Origin: Neolewinella aurantiaca | GTDB lineage: Bacteria; Bacteroidota; Bacteroidia; Chitinophagales; Saprospiraceae | Length of the DNA: 64,000 bases | Assembly (NCBI RefSeq): GCF_008014675.1 | Contig: NZ_VOXD01000016.1 | Span: 1-64,000, forward strand | Reading direction: 5' to 3' | Part shown: in pieces, positions 19,421 to 28,617 of the stretch | How positions within the stretch are numbered: position 1 is the stretch's first letter | Layout of the letters: the number at the start of each line of letters is the position of its first letter | The notes under the pieces: model-generated | The model's input: the letters and a program-made list of their open reading frames with translations, nothing else | What the model was told of the DNA's origin: nothing | The model's database searches: none | Translations under genes and position numbers: made by a program

Positions 19421-19945
19421 TTAATCGTAGCCGAAATAATTGTCGTAGGTCGTTTGTAAAAGGCTGCGTAGACGCGTCCGGGCGTAGCCTTTACGGGAAA
19501 TGATGGTCTTCAGCGGGACACCGAGATCCACAGCTATTTCACGGAGTGTTTCTCCGTCGAGTTCATTGCGGACGAATACTTCGCGCTGGTTGGGCGGCAG
19601 CAGGTCAAGGGCGTCCTCAATGTCGGCCCAGACATCGTCGGGGTCGGCTTCACTGTACTGTTCGTCGGTTTCCGCATCTATGTCTTCCGTAAGGTCCTGG
19701 AAAGCAGGGCGGCCCGAGCGCCGCCGGTAATAATCGGTGATACGGTTGCGGGTAACGCGGTAGAGCCAGGCGCGGGGCTGGTTGATAGAACTGTTGTGTA
19801 GGGCGGTGAGATAGCTGGCCCAGACTTCCTGCAGGAGGTCGGCTGCTTCATCGGCGGGGATGCGATCGCGGACAAAGGCGGCTAACTCGGTGTCATATTC
19901 TCGGTAGGCTTCGTCCCATTCATATTTGGGGTTTTTATCTGTCAT
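19421..19945 (-). CDS. ECF-type RNA polymerase sigma factor
   Basis: 174 aa. Sigma region 2 spans about residues 15-85 (ADEAADLLQEVWASYL, RAWLYRVTRNRITDYYRR) and region 4 about 110-165 (LLPPNQREVFVRNELDGETL, REIAVDLGVPLKTIISRKGY), separated by an acidic linker (DIDAETDEQYSEADPDD). No anti-sigma gene is next to it; the next gene on the strand is the His-rich Hsp20, its most obvious candidate target. ATG at 19945. Confidence 0.93.
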   Translation of the reverse strand: MTDKNPKYEWDEAYREYDTELAAFVRDRIPADEAADLLQEVWASYLTALHNSSINQPRAWLYRVTRNRITDYYRRRSGRPAFQDLTEDIDAETDEQYSEADPDDVWADIEDALDLLPPNQREVFVRNELDGETLREIAVDLGVPLKTIISRKGYARTRLRSLLQTTYDNYFGYD

Positions 19946-20280
19946 TCACATCTGTAGACGCCGCCCGGAGCAATTACTTTAACCGGACTCCTGAATTTAG
20001 GCGTTTTTTAAGAGTTTCAGGAGACTGTAGCTTCCAAAGTATGTCGCCAGATGCACTACCACCGCTAACTTGTTCCCCTTGCCACCTCTCACGTCTCCCC
20101 TCTTGCGAGGACCCGGGAGCACCGGCAGCCGCCAGGCCAACTCACCCCGGCTGCGCGGGGTAAAAGCACCAGACTGGCAAGCCGCCGGATAGTCCCCCCG
20201 GTATTCAGCCATGACCCACTATCTTTTCGGGTCGGGGAAGCGTTCTCTACTTCGCTACGCCAGAGGCGCGGAGTATTCGC
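19946..20280. other. Intergenic region, nothing firm
   Basis: 335 bp between the sigma gene start and the serine hydrolase stop, both minus strand. It shows a short GC-rich palindrome (CCCCGGCTGCGCGGGG, near 20147) but no gene or clear promoter box. Confidence 0.4.
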
Positions 20281-21390
20281 CTAATTGTTTACTTCCAGGA
20301 AAAGAGCGTTACCCAGCGAGGTAAGCACAGTAGTGTAATCGGCGACGTTGGCTAAGAGGATCACCCCCGTTCGCTTGTTTTTGTCGAGGATGAGGATGGA
20401 GGAAAAGCCACCGGTGCCGCCGTCATGAACAAGCAGACTGAATTCTCCTTCTTCGAAAATGGTCCAGCCCAAGCCGAGTGCAAAGTTGTCGTCCCGGTTA
20501 AATGTCGTTTCCTGTGGAAGATCGTACACTGCGTCATTCTCAAAGTTCTTCCGGATAAACCGGGTCATATCTTCTGCCGAAGATTTCAGAGACCCTGCTC
20601 CTGTAGTGATTTCCGAGAAGTTCCAGTGGGGTACAATGTCGCCGTTTTGATCTCTGGGTTCCACGAGTTTAGTTGTATCCGTGTTTTCGAGAACAGAAGT
20701 GGTTTGCTCCATACCCAATGGGCTCAGGACAGTGCGCTGCACCAACTCTTCGTAGGTGGTGTTTCTTTTTTGAGCCAAAGCATAACCCAGTAAACCCGTA
20801 CCCAGGTTTGAGTAAGAATATTCGGTGCCACTGGCTGCACTTAAAACTAAGTGGTTCTGGAGGTAACTTTGCAGGTTCTCCGGCGTGTAAACAGCATAAG
20901 GATCGGTAGGGTCGAACTGCGGAACTTCCTCCTCATTGGTAGGCACTACCGGGAGGCCGGAGGTGTGGTTGGCCAACTGCAGGAAGGTTATGTCTCCGCC
21001 GGTAGGTATATCGTAATCGAATTGGCCCTGAAGGGTCTCCGTCAGGGAGGCTTCTCCGGAAGCAATCATGTCGGACAGGCAGATGCTGGTGAACACTTTG
21101 GTGATAGAGCCGATCTCGAATACGTTGTCGGCGTTGTCGGTCGTCTGCAGTACATCGCTTTCGCGTGTAACACCGATGTATTCGGTATGCGTGTCGTCCA
21201 CTAAGCCGATGGCTACCTGAGCGTTGTTCGGCAAGCCAGAGAGGTAATTGTCCAAAATCTGTACGTAAGCCTGATTGCCTATCTCATCCGACAGCCGGGA
21301 GGGGGGGCTGTCTTCGTCGGGGCAATCTGTGATAATACAACACGAGGAAAGGGTAAAGAAAAGAATGATGATGGGGAGGAACTTTGCCAT
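20281..21390 (-). CDS. Lipoprotein serine hydrolase, class C beta-lactamase/PBP4* fold
   Basis: 369 aa. Signal II sequence with lipobox LSSC (Cys17). The serine-hydrolase triad of the family is visible: S-x-x-K at S95-K98 (GSITKVF), Y-S-N at 193-195 (YSYSNLG), and HDGGTGG near residue 325 in place of KTG. Members are D-amino-acid peptidases, esterases or transpeptidases acting in the periplasm; sequence alone does not separate these, and true beta-lactamase activity is not implied. ATG at 21390. It follows the AraC-type gene on the other side of a 156-bp gap and has no obvious operon partner. Confidence 0.9.
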   Translation of the reverse strand: MAKFLPIIILFFTLSSCCIITDCPDEDSPPSRLSDEIGNQAYVQILDNYLSGLPNNAQVAIGLVDDTHTEYIGVTRESDVLQTTDNADNVFEIGSITKVFTSICLSDMIASGEASLTETLQGQFDYDIPTGGDITFLQLANHTSGLPVVPTNEEEVPQFDPTDPYAVYTPENLQSYLQNHLVLSAASGTEYSYSNLGTGLLGYALAQKRNTTYEELVQRTVLSPLGMEQTTSVLENTDTTKLVEPRDQNGDIVPHWNFSEITTGAGSLKSSAEDMTRFIRKNFENDAVYDLPQETTFNRDDNFALGLGWTIFEEGEFSLLVHDGGTGGFSSILILDKNKRTGVILLANVADYTTVLTSLGNALFLEVNN

Positions 21391-21546
21391 TTTATGGAGG
21401 GTTTTTACTGCGGTTTACGCAGTTGTGAAATTTTGGTTGTCAATTGGTTTCACGGCAAACCTAGGCGCATCCCCGTTCCGGAGAGTCCCGATAGCTCTGA
21501 ACTGTACAAATTGAAACCGATTGAAGGATTTACCCTGAGATTTTCT

Positions 21547-22695
21547 TTATCCCCGGTGTGCTTTCCGGTAAGCATTGGGCGTAACGCCCGTGATTTTCTT
21601 GAAGGAATTGTAATAGGTGGACTTGGAGGAGAAGCCGCACTCCAGGCCAATCGCCAGGAGACTGTAATTGGCGAAGTCGTCGTCCAGAATGAGTTTCTTG
21701 ACGTCTTCTACCCGGTGCCGGTTTATGTAAGTGGCAAAGTTGTCGTCGGTAGCGGCATTGACGATCTGAGAAACATAACCCGGGCTGATGTCAAGCATCT
21801 TCGCTACCGATGCCCGGTCCAGGCTACTGTCCCGGTGGATCTTGTGCTCAAGGCAAAGGTTACTCAGCGTTTGAAAGTACTTATTTTCCTGCGGCGGAAC
21901 GGTTAGGTTTTGCACAGCGTTGCTGCTTTTTTTGAGCAGTGGTACAGAGGGGGCAGGGGGTGCTGCAGTGGCCGGCTTATGGTAAGAAAGCAGAACCCTT
22001 ATTTTCTCCCGGTCGTTGGCAAGTTTTAGCCTGAATACTCCGGAATAGGCGATCCAGTGAATCAGCAGCGTCGAGAAAAGGGCCAGCACCTGCATCGCGT
22101 TGGTCAGTCCGGATTCAATGAACGGGCTCAACAGGATCGCCAGGAGCCAGGAACCCAGAAAAATGATCTCAAAAATCCACAAGCAAGTGAGCCATCTTCT
22201 CACCTGCTTACTCGCTGCGTGTTGGATGATCCGGTGCGTTTTAACCAGAATGAAGGGAATGAGGACCAGAGTAATTAAAAAAGCAACCAGCCCAGCAACG
22301 TTACTGACTATGCTGACGATGGGATCGGTGGGATGTAGTCGCGTTGCGTACTCATCGAACGCACTGGTCAAAATCAGGAAAAGCACCGGAATAAACAGCC
22401 ATTTCGGCTTCCGGCTTTTCTGCAGGGGATGACCAACCTTAGCAACTACGAAAAGCAGGACCAACACCGGAAACAGCAAGGCAGAGTCCACTACGTCAAT
22501 GACGCCAAGAAAGGGGTAGCGTTCAAACGCCTGCGCGTCGTCCAGTAAGAGATTCAACAGAGACAACGAAAGCGAGAAAATTGCGAACGCGAGGTAGCGG
22601 TTGGCGTTGCTTCGGAAAAGAGGAGGAGACAAGAGGATAAGGCCAACCACAATTCCCTGAAAAATGGCAATACTGAGGAGGGCTAAACTGATCAT
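21547..22695 (-). CDS. Membrane-anchored AraC-family transcriptional regulator
   Basis: 382 aa. Residues 1 to about 230 contain some seven hydrophobic segments (LALLSIAIFQGIVVGLILLS, ALLFPVLVLLFVVAKV, FLITLVLIPFILV), followed by a Pro/Ala-rich linker and an AraC HTH domain at about 285-382 (SVAKMLDISPGYVSQIVNAA, LLAIGLECGFSSKSTYYNSF). This 7TM-AraC layout is common in Bacteroidota and is thought to couple an extracellular signal to transcription. Target unknown; the downstream serine hydrolase is a candidate. ATG at 22695. Confidence 0.92.
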   Translation of the reverse strand: MISLALLSIAIFQGIVVGLILLSPPLFRSNANRYLAFAIFSLSLSLLNLLLDDAQAFERYPFLGVIDVVDSALLFPVLVLLFVVAKVGHPLQKSRKPKWLFIPVLFLILTSAFDEYATRLHPTDPIVSIVSNVAGLVAFLITLVLIPFILVKTHRIIQHAASKQVRRWLTCLWIFEIIFLGSWLLAILLSPFIESGLTNAMQVLALFSTLLIHWIAYSGVFRLKLANDREKIRVLLSYHKPATAAPPAPSVPLLKKSSNAVQNLTVPPQENKYFQTLSNLCLEHKIHRDSSLDRASVAKMLDISPGYVSQIVNAATDDNFATYINRHRVEDVKKLILDDDFANYSLLAIGLECGFSSKSTYYNSFKKITGVTPNAYRKAHRG

Positions 22696-22870
22696 CAGGG
22701 CTGTATCTGTGGGGGCATCGGCCGACCAAAAAAGGTCTGCGTCCCGAGCGAAGGGTGTGTTTCTGGCCCGGGGTTGGGGCCCAAACAGGCAACGCTTACT
22801 CCCTGAGGTAGCTGTGCCGCTGTTCCGGATTTTAGATCACTTTAACGGTTGGCAGAGACTCGTGCCTGTT

Positions 22871-23869
22871 TTACACCAACAGTGTATCTACCCCGGCGTA
22901 GATTTTTCGCATTTCCTCGAGTACCTTGAATAGCGTCTCCGGCTCGTACTCGGAAACGAGTGTTTTGCGGTATTCCTTCACGCCGGGCAAGCCGCGGAAG
23001 TAATTGGTGTAATGACGGCGCATTTCCAGAATGCCGAGTTTCGGCCCTTTCCAGTCGATGCTGCGGCGGAGGTGGTCGCGGGCCGCATCAACGCGCTCAT
23101 CGATATTGGGCGGAGCCAGTATTTCGCCGGTAGCGAAGTAGTGCTTGATCTCCCGGAAAATCCAGGGATTGCCGATGGCGGCACGGCCAATCATGATACC
23201 GTCCACGCCGTAGCGGTTGCGGTAAGCTTCGGCTTTTTGCGGCGAGTCGATATCTCCGTTTCCGAAGATGGGAATGGTGATGCGCGGGTTGTCTTTGATG
23301 GCGCCGATGAGGGTCCAGTCGGCTTCGCCTTTATACATCTGTTTGCGGGTACGACCGTGGATAGAGAGGGCTTTGATGCCCACATCCTGCAGGCGTTCGG
23401 CTACTTCTTCGATGTATTTCGTGTTGTCGTCCCAGCCCAGGCGGGTTTTAACCGTCACGGGCAGGTTGGTCCGGTCAACGATGGCTTTCGTGAGTTTGAC
23501 CATTTTGGGGATGTCCTGCAAAATGCCGGCACCAGCACCTTTGCAGGTTACTTTTTTAACGGGGCAGCCGAAGTTGATGTCGAGCAGTTCCGGTTGCGCG
23601 GCCTCAACGATATCGGCGGCTTTTACCATGCTCTCGATGTTGGCTCCGAAGATCTGAATGCCGATGGGCCGTTCGTAATCGTAGATGTCGAGTTTTTCGA
23701 CACTTTTCGTGGCGTCACGGATGAGGCCCTCGACACTGATGAATTCAGTGTACATCAGGTCGCAACCCTGCTCTTTGCAGAGGGCACGGAAGGGAGGATC
23801 GCTCACGTCCTCCATGGGAGCGAGCAGGAGGGGGAATTCCCCGAGTTCGATGTCGGCTATTTTTACCAT
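22871..23869 (-). CDS. dusB: tRNA-dihydrouridine synthase
   Basis: 332 aa from the ATG at 23869 (MVKIADIELGEFPLLLAPME), preferred over a frame ten codons longer. TIM-barrel flavoenzyme reducing uridines in tRNA with FMN and NADPH. The FMN and active-site motifs are clear: LLAPMEDVSDPPFR, the catalytic Cys in INFGCPVKK, SIHGRTRKQMYKGEADW, and IFGNGDIDS plus GVDGIMIGRAAIGNPW. Length and motifs fit the DusB/DUS branch. It stands between AraC and the repeat-rich spacer that follows kdsD. Confidence 0.95.
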   Translation of the reverse strand: MVKIADIELGEFPLLLAPMEDVSDPPFRALCKEQGCDLMYTEFISVEGLIRDATKSVEKLDIYDYERPIGIQIFGANIESMVKAADIVEAAQPELLDINFGCPVKKVTCKGAGAGILQDIPKMVKLTKAIVDRTNLPVTVKTRLGWDDNTKYIEEVAERLQDVGIKALSIHGRTRKQMYKGEADWTLIGAIKDNPRITIPIFGNGDIDSPQKAEAYRNRYGVDGIMIGRAAIGNPWIFREIKHYFATGEILAPPNIDERVDAARDHLRRSIDWKGPKLGILEMRRHYTNYFRGLPGVKEYRKTLVSEYEPETLFKVLEEMRKIYAGVDTLLV

Positions 23870-23918
23870 AGGCTTTGCGGATGCAAAGATAATAACCATT
23901 GAAGTAGGGTGGAGGTTC

Positions 23919-24050
23919 TGGAGTCTGGAAGCGCTACGCTTTGAGTCGGGAGTCTGGAGTCTCGAGTCTGGAGGCGCTGCCGCGTGACTCCCGACTCAAG
24001 ACTCCCGACTCCCCAACTCCCCAACTCCCGACTCCCAAACTCCCGACTCA
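23919..24050. repeat. GAGTC-word repeat cluster A
   Basis: Reiterated GAGTCTGGA/GAGTCGGGA words followed by the complementary CTCCCGACTC words, so the block can fold on itself. It contains a copy of a longer unit (AAGCGCTACGCTTTGAGTC ... GGCGCTGCCGCGTGACTCCC) also found in cluster B. Confidence 0.85.
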
Positions 24051-24053
24051 CAA

Positions 24054-24090
24054 GGCGAGGCCGCAGGTACAAGGGGTGTTGAAAGGCAGG
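24054..24090 (-). repeat. Dispersed GC-rich element, copy E1 (divergent)
   Basis: On the minus strand: CCTGCCTTTCAAC, then TTGTACCTGCGGCCTCGCC. A weaker match to the core, but with the same CTGCCTTTCAAC lead as copy E3. Confidence 0.6.
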
Positions 24091-24167
24091 GTTTGGCCTT
24101 GTCGGGTATGAAGGAGAGAGCTTTTTGCTTCGTCCCGATGAAAGCATTGACGGTAGGGACGGACTCT

Positions 24168-24197
24168 AAAACCTTTCTTCGCACCTGCGTTCGCGCC
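24168..24197 (+). repeat. Dispersed GC-rich element, copy E2
   Basis: AAACCTTTCTTCGCACC then TGCGTTCGCGCC. Opposite in direction to E1, 77 bp away. Confidence 0.75.
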
Positions 24198-24202
24198 GCT
24201 TT

Positions 24203-24368
24203 GGAGTTTCGAGTCGGGAGGCGCTTCGCTTGGAGTCTGGAGTCGGGAGTCTGGAAGCGCTACGCTTTGAGTCGGGAGTCTCGAGTCGGGAGTCTGAAGG
24301 CGCTGCCGCGTGACTCCCGACTCCCGACTCAAGACTCAAGACTCCCAAACTCCCGACTCCCAAACTCC
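24203..24368. repeat. GAGTC-word repeat cluster B, abutting the kdsD stop codon
   Basis: Same words as cluster A, with the duplicated unit at about 24253-24330; it runs directly into the TAG of kdsD (24369-24371). Confidence 0.85.
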
Positions 24369-25343
24369 CTAAACCAGTCCTTCCCGGATGAGGTCATGCA
24401 GGTGCAAAAAGCCGAGGTACTCGCCGGCCCGGCCGGTTACGACCAGCTGGCTGATGTTGTGGGTTCGTAACGACTCCAGCGCCTTGATGGCCAGGGTGTC
24501 GTGATCGACGGTTTTTGGGTTGGTCGTCATGATTTCGGCTGCGGTAACCTCCTCGAGGTCGGGGTTGCCGTTGAGCATGCGGCGCAAATCGCCGTCGGTA
24601 ATGACGCCCGCCAGGAGGCGGGAGCCGGGGAAGAGGACTGCCGTTGCACCGAGACGTTTACCGGTCATCTCCAGCAGGATCTCCCGGAGGGGGCTGTCGG
24701 TGTTCACGGCCGGAACCTGGTTGTTTACGTAGAGGTCGGAGACCCGGAGGTAAAGTTGCTTGCCCAGCGAACCGCCGGGGTGAAAACGGGCAAAATCGTT
24801 GGGCTTGAAGCCCCGCAGGGCCAGCAGGGCCGTGGCCAGAGCGTCTCCCATTGCCATTTGGGCCGTAGTGCTGGCCGTAGGGGCAAGGTCATTGGGGTCA
24901 GCCTCGCGGGCAACGGGGGTAAGCAAAATGTGGTCGGCAAGCTGGGCCAGACTACAGTCTTCGCGGCTTACCATAGCAATGAGGGGATTGCCGGACTGGC
25001 GAACCAGCAGGGCCAGCATCTTCAACTCGGCGGTTTCTCCACTTTTGCTAAGGCACATAACGAGGTCTTCTGGCCTTACCATCCCGATGTCGCCGTGAAT
25101 TGCGTCTGCGGCGTGTAAAAAAAGCGCAGGTGTGCCAGTGGAATTGAGCGTGGCCACAATCTTTTTAGCTACGATCGCCGTTTTACCTATTCCGCTAACA
25201 ACCAGTCTGCCGGGCGAACTATACACCTTGTTGACGCAGGCCACGAAGTCTTCTCCGATGGTGTCCACCAACGAAAGCAGGGTTTGCCCTTCTATTTGAA
25301 GTGTATTCCGGGCAACACGAATGATTTGGCTTGTATTTTTCAC
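24369..25343 (-). CDS. kdsD: D-arabinose 5-phosphate isomerase (KpsF/GutQ family)
   Basis: 324 aa. Converts ribulose 5-phosphate to arabinose 5-phosphate, the first step of KDO synthesis for lipopolysaccharide. An N-terminal SIS domain (about 35-175; VVSGIGKTAIVAKKI, HAADAIHGDIGMV, LSKSGETAELKML) is followed by two CBS domains (about 205-324; GVITDGDLRRML, LHLHDLIREGLV), the standard layout. The start appears to be GTG at 25343; no in-frame ATG lies close upstream. Divergent from recQ, an arrangement I recall from other Bacteroidota. Confidence 0.95.
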   Translation of the reverse strand: MKNTSQIIRVARNTLQIEGQTLLSLVDTIGEDFVACVNKVYSSPGRLVVSGIGKTAIVAKKIVATLNSTGTPALFLHAADAIHGDIGMVRPEDLVMCLSKSGETAELKMLALLVRQSGNPLIAMVSREDCSLAQLADHILLTPVAREADPNDLAPTASTTAQMAMGDALATALLALRGFKPNDFARFHPGGSLGKQLYLRVSDLYVNNQVPAVNTDSPLREILLEMTGKRLGATAVLFPGSRLLAGVITDGDLRRMLNGNPDLEEVTAAEIMTTNPKTVDHDTLAIKALESLRTHNISQLVVTGRAGEYLGFLHLHDLIREGLV

Positions 25344-25646
25344 GTAAAAGTGTATTTTTGAGCGCCGTTAGAGAAATCTTCTCTTGTTTTGACGAAGATT
25401 TCAGTCGATTTTTGCGGTCCAAGAAGAAGTAATCTCATTTTAAACCCTTAATTTAACAACCGGGTTGGCCTAGTTGCCTTTCCTCCATCGCCTATTACTT
25501 TGCCCATTTAATATTTTGACAAATCTTTCATCCGGCGGTACTGCAAAGGTATCGCCCTGAGTTTAAAACAATCCGACGCCGTTTTTCCATAGGAATTTAT
25601 ACGGTGAGCATGACGTACATAAGATTCGGAGCAAAGCGAATATAAA
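25344..25646. other. Divergent promoter region between kdsD and recQ
   Basis: About 300 bp without a gene. It carries a recQ-facing promoter candidate at 25474-25502; the kdsD promoter on the other strand could not be fixed. Confidence 0.5.
25474..25502 (+). promoter_or_regulatory. Candidate recQ promoter
   Basis: TTG (25474-25476), 18 bp, then TTACTTTG (25495-25502), one mismatch from TAnnTTTG. It would give a 5' leader of about 140 nt. Confidence 0.45.
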
Positions 25647-27863
25647 ATGACCGCAAAACCAGTAAACAGTCACCTCGAACAAGCATTGTTTGATCATTTC
25701 GGATTTGATACCTTCAAGGGTAATCAAAAAGCCATCATCGAAGCTCTTTTCGAAGGGCGCGATACGTTCGTTATCATGCCCACTGGTGGTGGGAAGAGTC
25801 TTTGTTACCAATTGCCTGGCCTGATGATGGACGGTTGCGCACTGGTGATTTCTCCCCTCATTGCGCTGATGAAAAACCAGGTAGACAGCATCCGGTCTTA
25901 CGGTGATAATGATGCTGTTGCTCACTTCCTGAACTCGTCGCTTTCCAAGACTCAAATGCGGCAGGTAAAAGAAGACATTACCAGCGGACAAACGAAGTTG
26001 TTGTTTGTAGCTCCGGAGACGCTGACCAAAGAAGAGAACATTGAGTTCTTTCGGGAGTCGAACATCTCTTTTGTTGCCATCGACGAGGCGCACTGTATCT
26101 CTGAATGGGGACACGATTTCCGCCCTGAATACCGCAGAATTCGTGAGATGCTCGATGAAATCGGTCACCAGATTCCGATTATTGCCCTTACGGCAACTGC
26201 TACCCCGAAGGTACAGTCGGACATCGTGAAGAACCTGCGGATGGGGGAGAATCACGCCACCTTCGTGTCCAGCTTCAACCGCGACAATCTTTACTACGAA
26301 GTCCGGCCCAAGGGAAAGAAAGAATATACCTTCAAGCAAATCATTCAGGTCGTCAAAACGATGCCCGGTGAGAGTGGGATCATCTACGTTCAGAGCCGTA
26401 AGTCGGCCGAAGAAATTGCCGAAACTTTGCGCGTAAACGGCGTGAAGGCACTGCCTTACCACGCCGGCCTTGATCCTAAAACCCGTTCGCGGACCCAGGA
26501 TGAGTTCCTGATGGAAGACACCGACGTTATCTGTGCCACCATTGCCTTCGGGATGGGGATCGATAAGCCCGACGTTCGCTTCGTGATCCACTACGATATC
26601 CCGAAGTCTATTGAAAATTATTATCAGGAGACCGGCCGTGCCGGCCGCGACGGACTGGGAGGCAAATGCATTGCTTTTTATGCTTACAAAGACATCCTGA
26701 AGCTGGAGAAATTCCTGCGCGACAAGCCTCTGATGGAGCGCGAAATGGGGGCCCAGCTGATGCAGGAGGTAATGGCGTACTCAGAAACGACCGCTTGCCG
26801 CCGCCGCTTCCTGCTCCACTACTTCGGAGAAGAGTACGACGAGAAGAACTGTGGCGAAAAATGTGATAACTGTCGCCACCCGAAGGAGCGCATTGAAGCC
26901 AAGGACAAGCTGGTTGCTGCGCTCAAGGCCGTTATTGAACTGGACGAAAATTATCCGCTGAAAACCCTGATTGAGTTTGTACTCGGTAAGGAAACCAAGC
27001 AAATGAAGGACTACCGCTTCACTACCCGTGCCGGCTTCGGTTTCGGGAAGGGAGAAGACGAAGTGATGTGGAGCTCGGTCTTCCGGCAGGCATTGCTCAA
27101 CAACATGGTCCGTAAAGACATCGAGAGCTACGGCACCATCAAGATGACGGAGCAGGGGCATGCTTTTCTGAAGAAACCCGTCAGTTTCGAAATCCCAATC
27201 GATCACGATTTCGAAAAAGAACTGGCTGCAGATATGAAAGATGCGGCCGATGACGCCCGCGCTGTAGTACTGGACAAAGCGCTTCTGCTCGCGCTCAAAG
27301 ACCTGCGTAAGAAAGAATCCAAGCGCCTTGACTTGCCGCCTTTTGTGATCTTCCAGGACCCGTCGTTGCACGAAATGGCTACGCGCTACCCGATTACGCT
27401 GGAAGAAATGAAGAACATCAACGGTGTTTCCATTGGTAAGGCGAAGCGTTATGCTACTCCCTTCCTGATGCTGATTGAGAAATACGTTGAGGAGAATGAT
27501 ATTAGCCGACCGAACGACTTTGTGGTGAAGCAAGTGGCCAATAAGTCGAAGAAGAAAGTCAATATCATCCAGGCGGTAGATCGTAAAATCCCGTTGGAAG
27601 ACATCGCCTCCGGCAACCAGCTGAGCATGGATGAGTTGATGGAAGAAATGGTCTCGATCGTGCTCTCCGGAACGAAGCTTAACATCGATTACTACATCGA
27701 AGATGAAGTAGACGAATACAGCCTCGAAGAAACGACAGACTATTTCATGCAGGCTGAAACAGATGATCCCGACATCGCCTTCCAGACGTTGAAGGAAGAA
27801 GACATCACCATCGAGGAAATTAAGCTCGTTCGGATCAAGTTCCTCTCGGAAGTGGCGAACTAG
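25647..27863 (+). CDS. recQ: ATP-dependent DNA helicase RecQ
   Basis: 738 aa. 3'-5' superfamily 2 helicase of recombination and replication repair. Walker A MPTGGGKS (about 44-51), DEAH box with the aromatic-rich loop at 146-160 (IDEAHCISEWGHDFR), motif VI QETGRAGRDG, then the zinc-binding Cys cluster (C-x-RRRFLLHYFGE, NCGEKCDNC), winged helix, and an HRDC-like region at about 545-620. The extra ~110 acidic C-terminal residues are commonly seen in this phylum. ATG at 25647. A truncated Rhs gene begins two bases after its stop. Confidence 0.97.
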   Translation: MTAKPVNSHLEQALFDHFGFDTFKGNQKAIIEALFEGRDTFVIMPTGGGKSLCYQLPGLMMDGCALVISPLIALMKNQVDSIRSYGDNDAVAHFLNSSLSKTQMRQVKEDITSGQTKLLFVAPETLTKEENIEFFRESNISFVAIDEAHCISEWGHDFRPEYRRIREMLDEIGHQIPIIALTATATPKVQSDIVKNLRMGENHATFVSSFNRDNLYYEVRPKGKKEYTFKQIIQVVKTMPGESGIIYVQSRKSAEEIAETLRVNGVKALPYHAGLDPKTRSRTQDEFLMEDTDVICATIAFGMGIDKPDVRFVIHYDIPKSIENYYQETGRAGRDGLGGKCIAFYAYKDILKLEKFLRDKPLMEREMGAQLMQEVMAYSETTACRRRFLLHYFGEEYDEKNCGEKCDNCRHPKERIEAKDKLVAALKAVIELDENYPLKTLIEFVLGKETKQMKDYRFTTRAGFGFGKGEDEVMWSSVFRQALLNNMVRKDIESYGTIKMTEQGHAFLKKPVSFEIPIDHDFEKELAADMKDAADDARAVVLDKALLLALKDLRKKESKRLDLPPFVIFQDPSLHEMATRYPITLEEMKNINGVSIGKAKRYATPFLMLIEKYVEENDISRPNDFVVKQVANKSKKKVNIIQAVDRKIPLEDIASGNQLSMDELMEEMVSIVLSGTKLNIDYYIEDEVDEYSLEETTDYFMQAETDDPDIAFQTLKEEDITIEEIKLVRIKFLSEVAN

Positions 27864-27865
27864 AA

Positions 27866-28606
27866 TTGGTTGGGATTTTGCGGGAGTTTTTAGGGGTGGA
27901 TCCGCTGGCTAGTGACTACGCAGCTTGGAGTCCTTACAACTACGTAGAAGACAATCCGATCGGCAAGACTGACCCTGATGGGCGTAGTAGTGAAGATTGT
28001 TGCGGAGGACCAACAATTGCAGATGAGATAATACCAAGTTTAGTTGCTGCAGGCAAGCAATTAACTCACAGTATTAGTCGAAATGCACAAATAATTTTTG
28101 GAGGTAAGAAACCAGAGGATATCCCATATCGTACCTACTCTACGGAATGGGATGGTGAGCGCTCTGTTGTTGTTTACTCGGAAAGTAGTGTTGAGCCTTC
28201 TACCGCAAGTAGAGTATTCGATAACACAACTTCTGGATTAGTATTAGCGGGAGCGGTGCCGTCCTCTGGAGCAGTATTGTCTGCAAAGAGTGGGGTAGCT
28301 GCGGCGGGAATTGCTGAAGCTGCAAAGAGAGCAAGAGTTCCTGCTGGAGAGACGTGGGCTAAATTGTCAGATATGGTAGACGGGGCATCAGTAAGTGGTC
28401 AGAGGGGAGGAACGTTTACCACAGGTAATCCAAATGACTATATGCGAATAGTGGGAGGTAGCCAAGGAACACCTCCCGTTGGTAATGCTAGTACTGGGCG
28501 GCCAGACTTCATGATTTTGAAACCGAGGCCGAACCCTAAAAAGGAAGCTCTTGATGGATTGATTCAATTGATGGGAGGAAATGCATTCAATCCCCCAGGG
28601 ATATAA
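27866..28606 (+). CDS. Orphan Rhs C-terminal tip with putative toxin domain
   Basis: 246 aa, starting at TTG two bases after recQ. The first ~35 residues are the end of an Rhs/YD-repeat core (EFLGVDPLASDYAAWSPYNY followed by VEDNPIGKTDPDGR); everything upstream of that in an Rhs protein is missing. After the PDG hallmark comes a variable region: a Gly/Ala-rich stretch (residues about 125-160) and a C-terminal ~85 aa (from GETWAKLSDMVDG through RPDFMILKP to the end) that I do not recognise and that has no His. Base composition is visibly more AT-rich than recQ. With no ATG or ribosome-binding site it is probably a silent cassette or translationally coupled to recQ. The toxin role is inferred from architecture only. 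Confidence 0.75.
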   Translation: MVGILREFLGVDPLASDYAAWSPYNYVEDNPIGKTDPDGRSSEDCCGGPTIADEIIPSLVAAGKQLTHSISRNAQIIFGGKKPEDIPYRTYSTEWDGERSVVVYSESSVEPSTASRVFDNTTSGLVLAGAVPSSGAVLSAKSGVAAAGIAEAAKRARVPAGETWAKLSDMVDGASVSGQRGGTFTTGNPNDYMRIVGGSQGTPPVGNASTGRPDFMILKPRPNPKKEALDGLIQLMGGNAFNPPGI

Positions 28607-28617
28607 ATAAAACAAAC

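Noticed and set aside
23919-24368. Possible CRISPR array
   Set aside because: Repeat words are short, irregularly spaced, without unique spacers of even length, and no cas gene is near.
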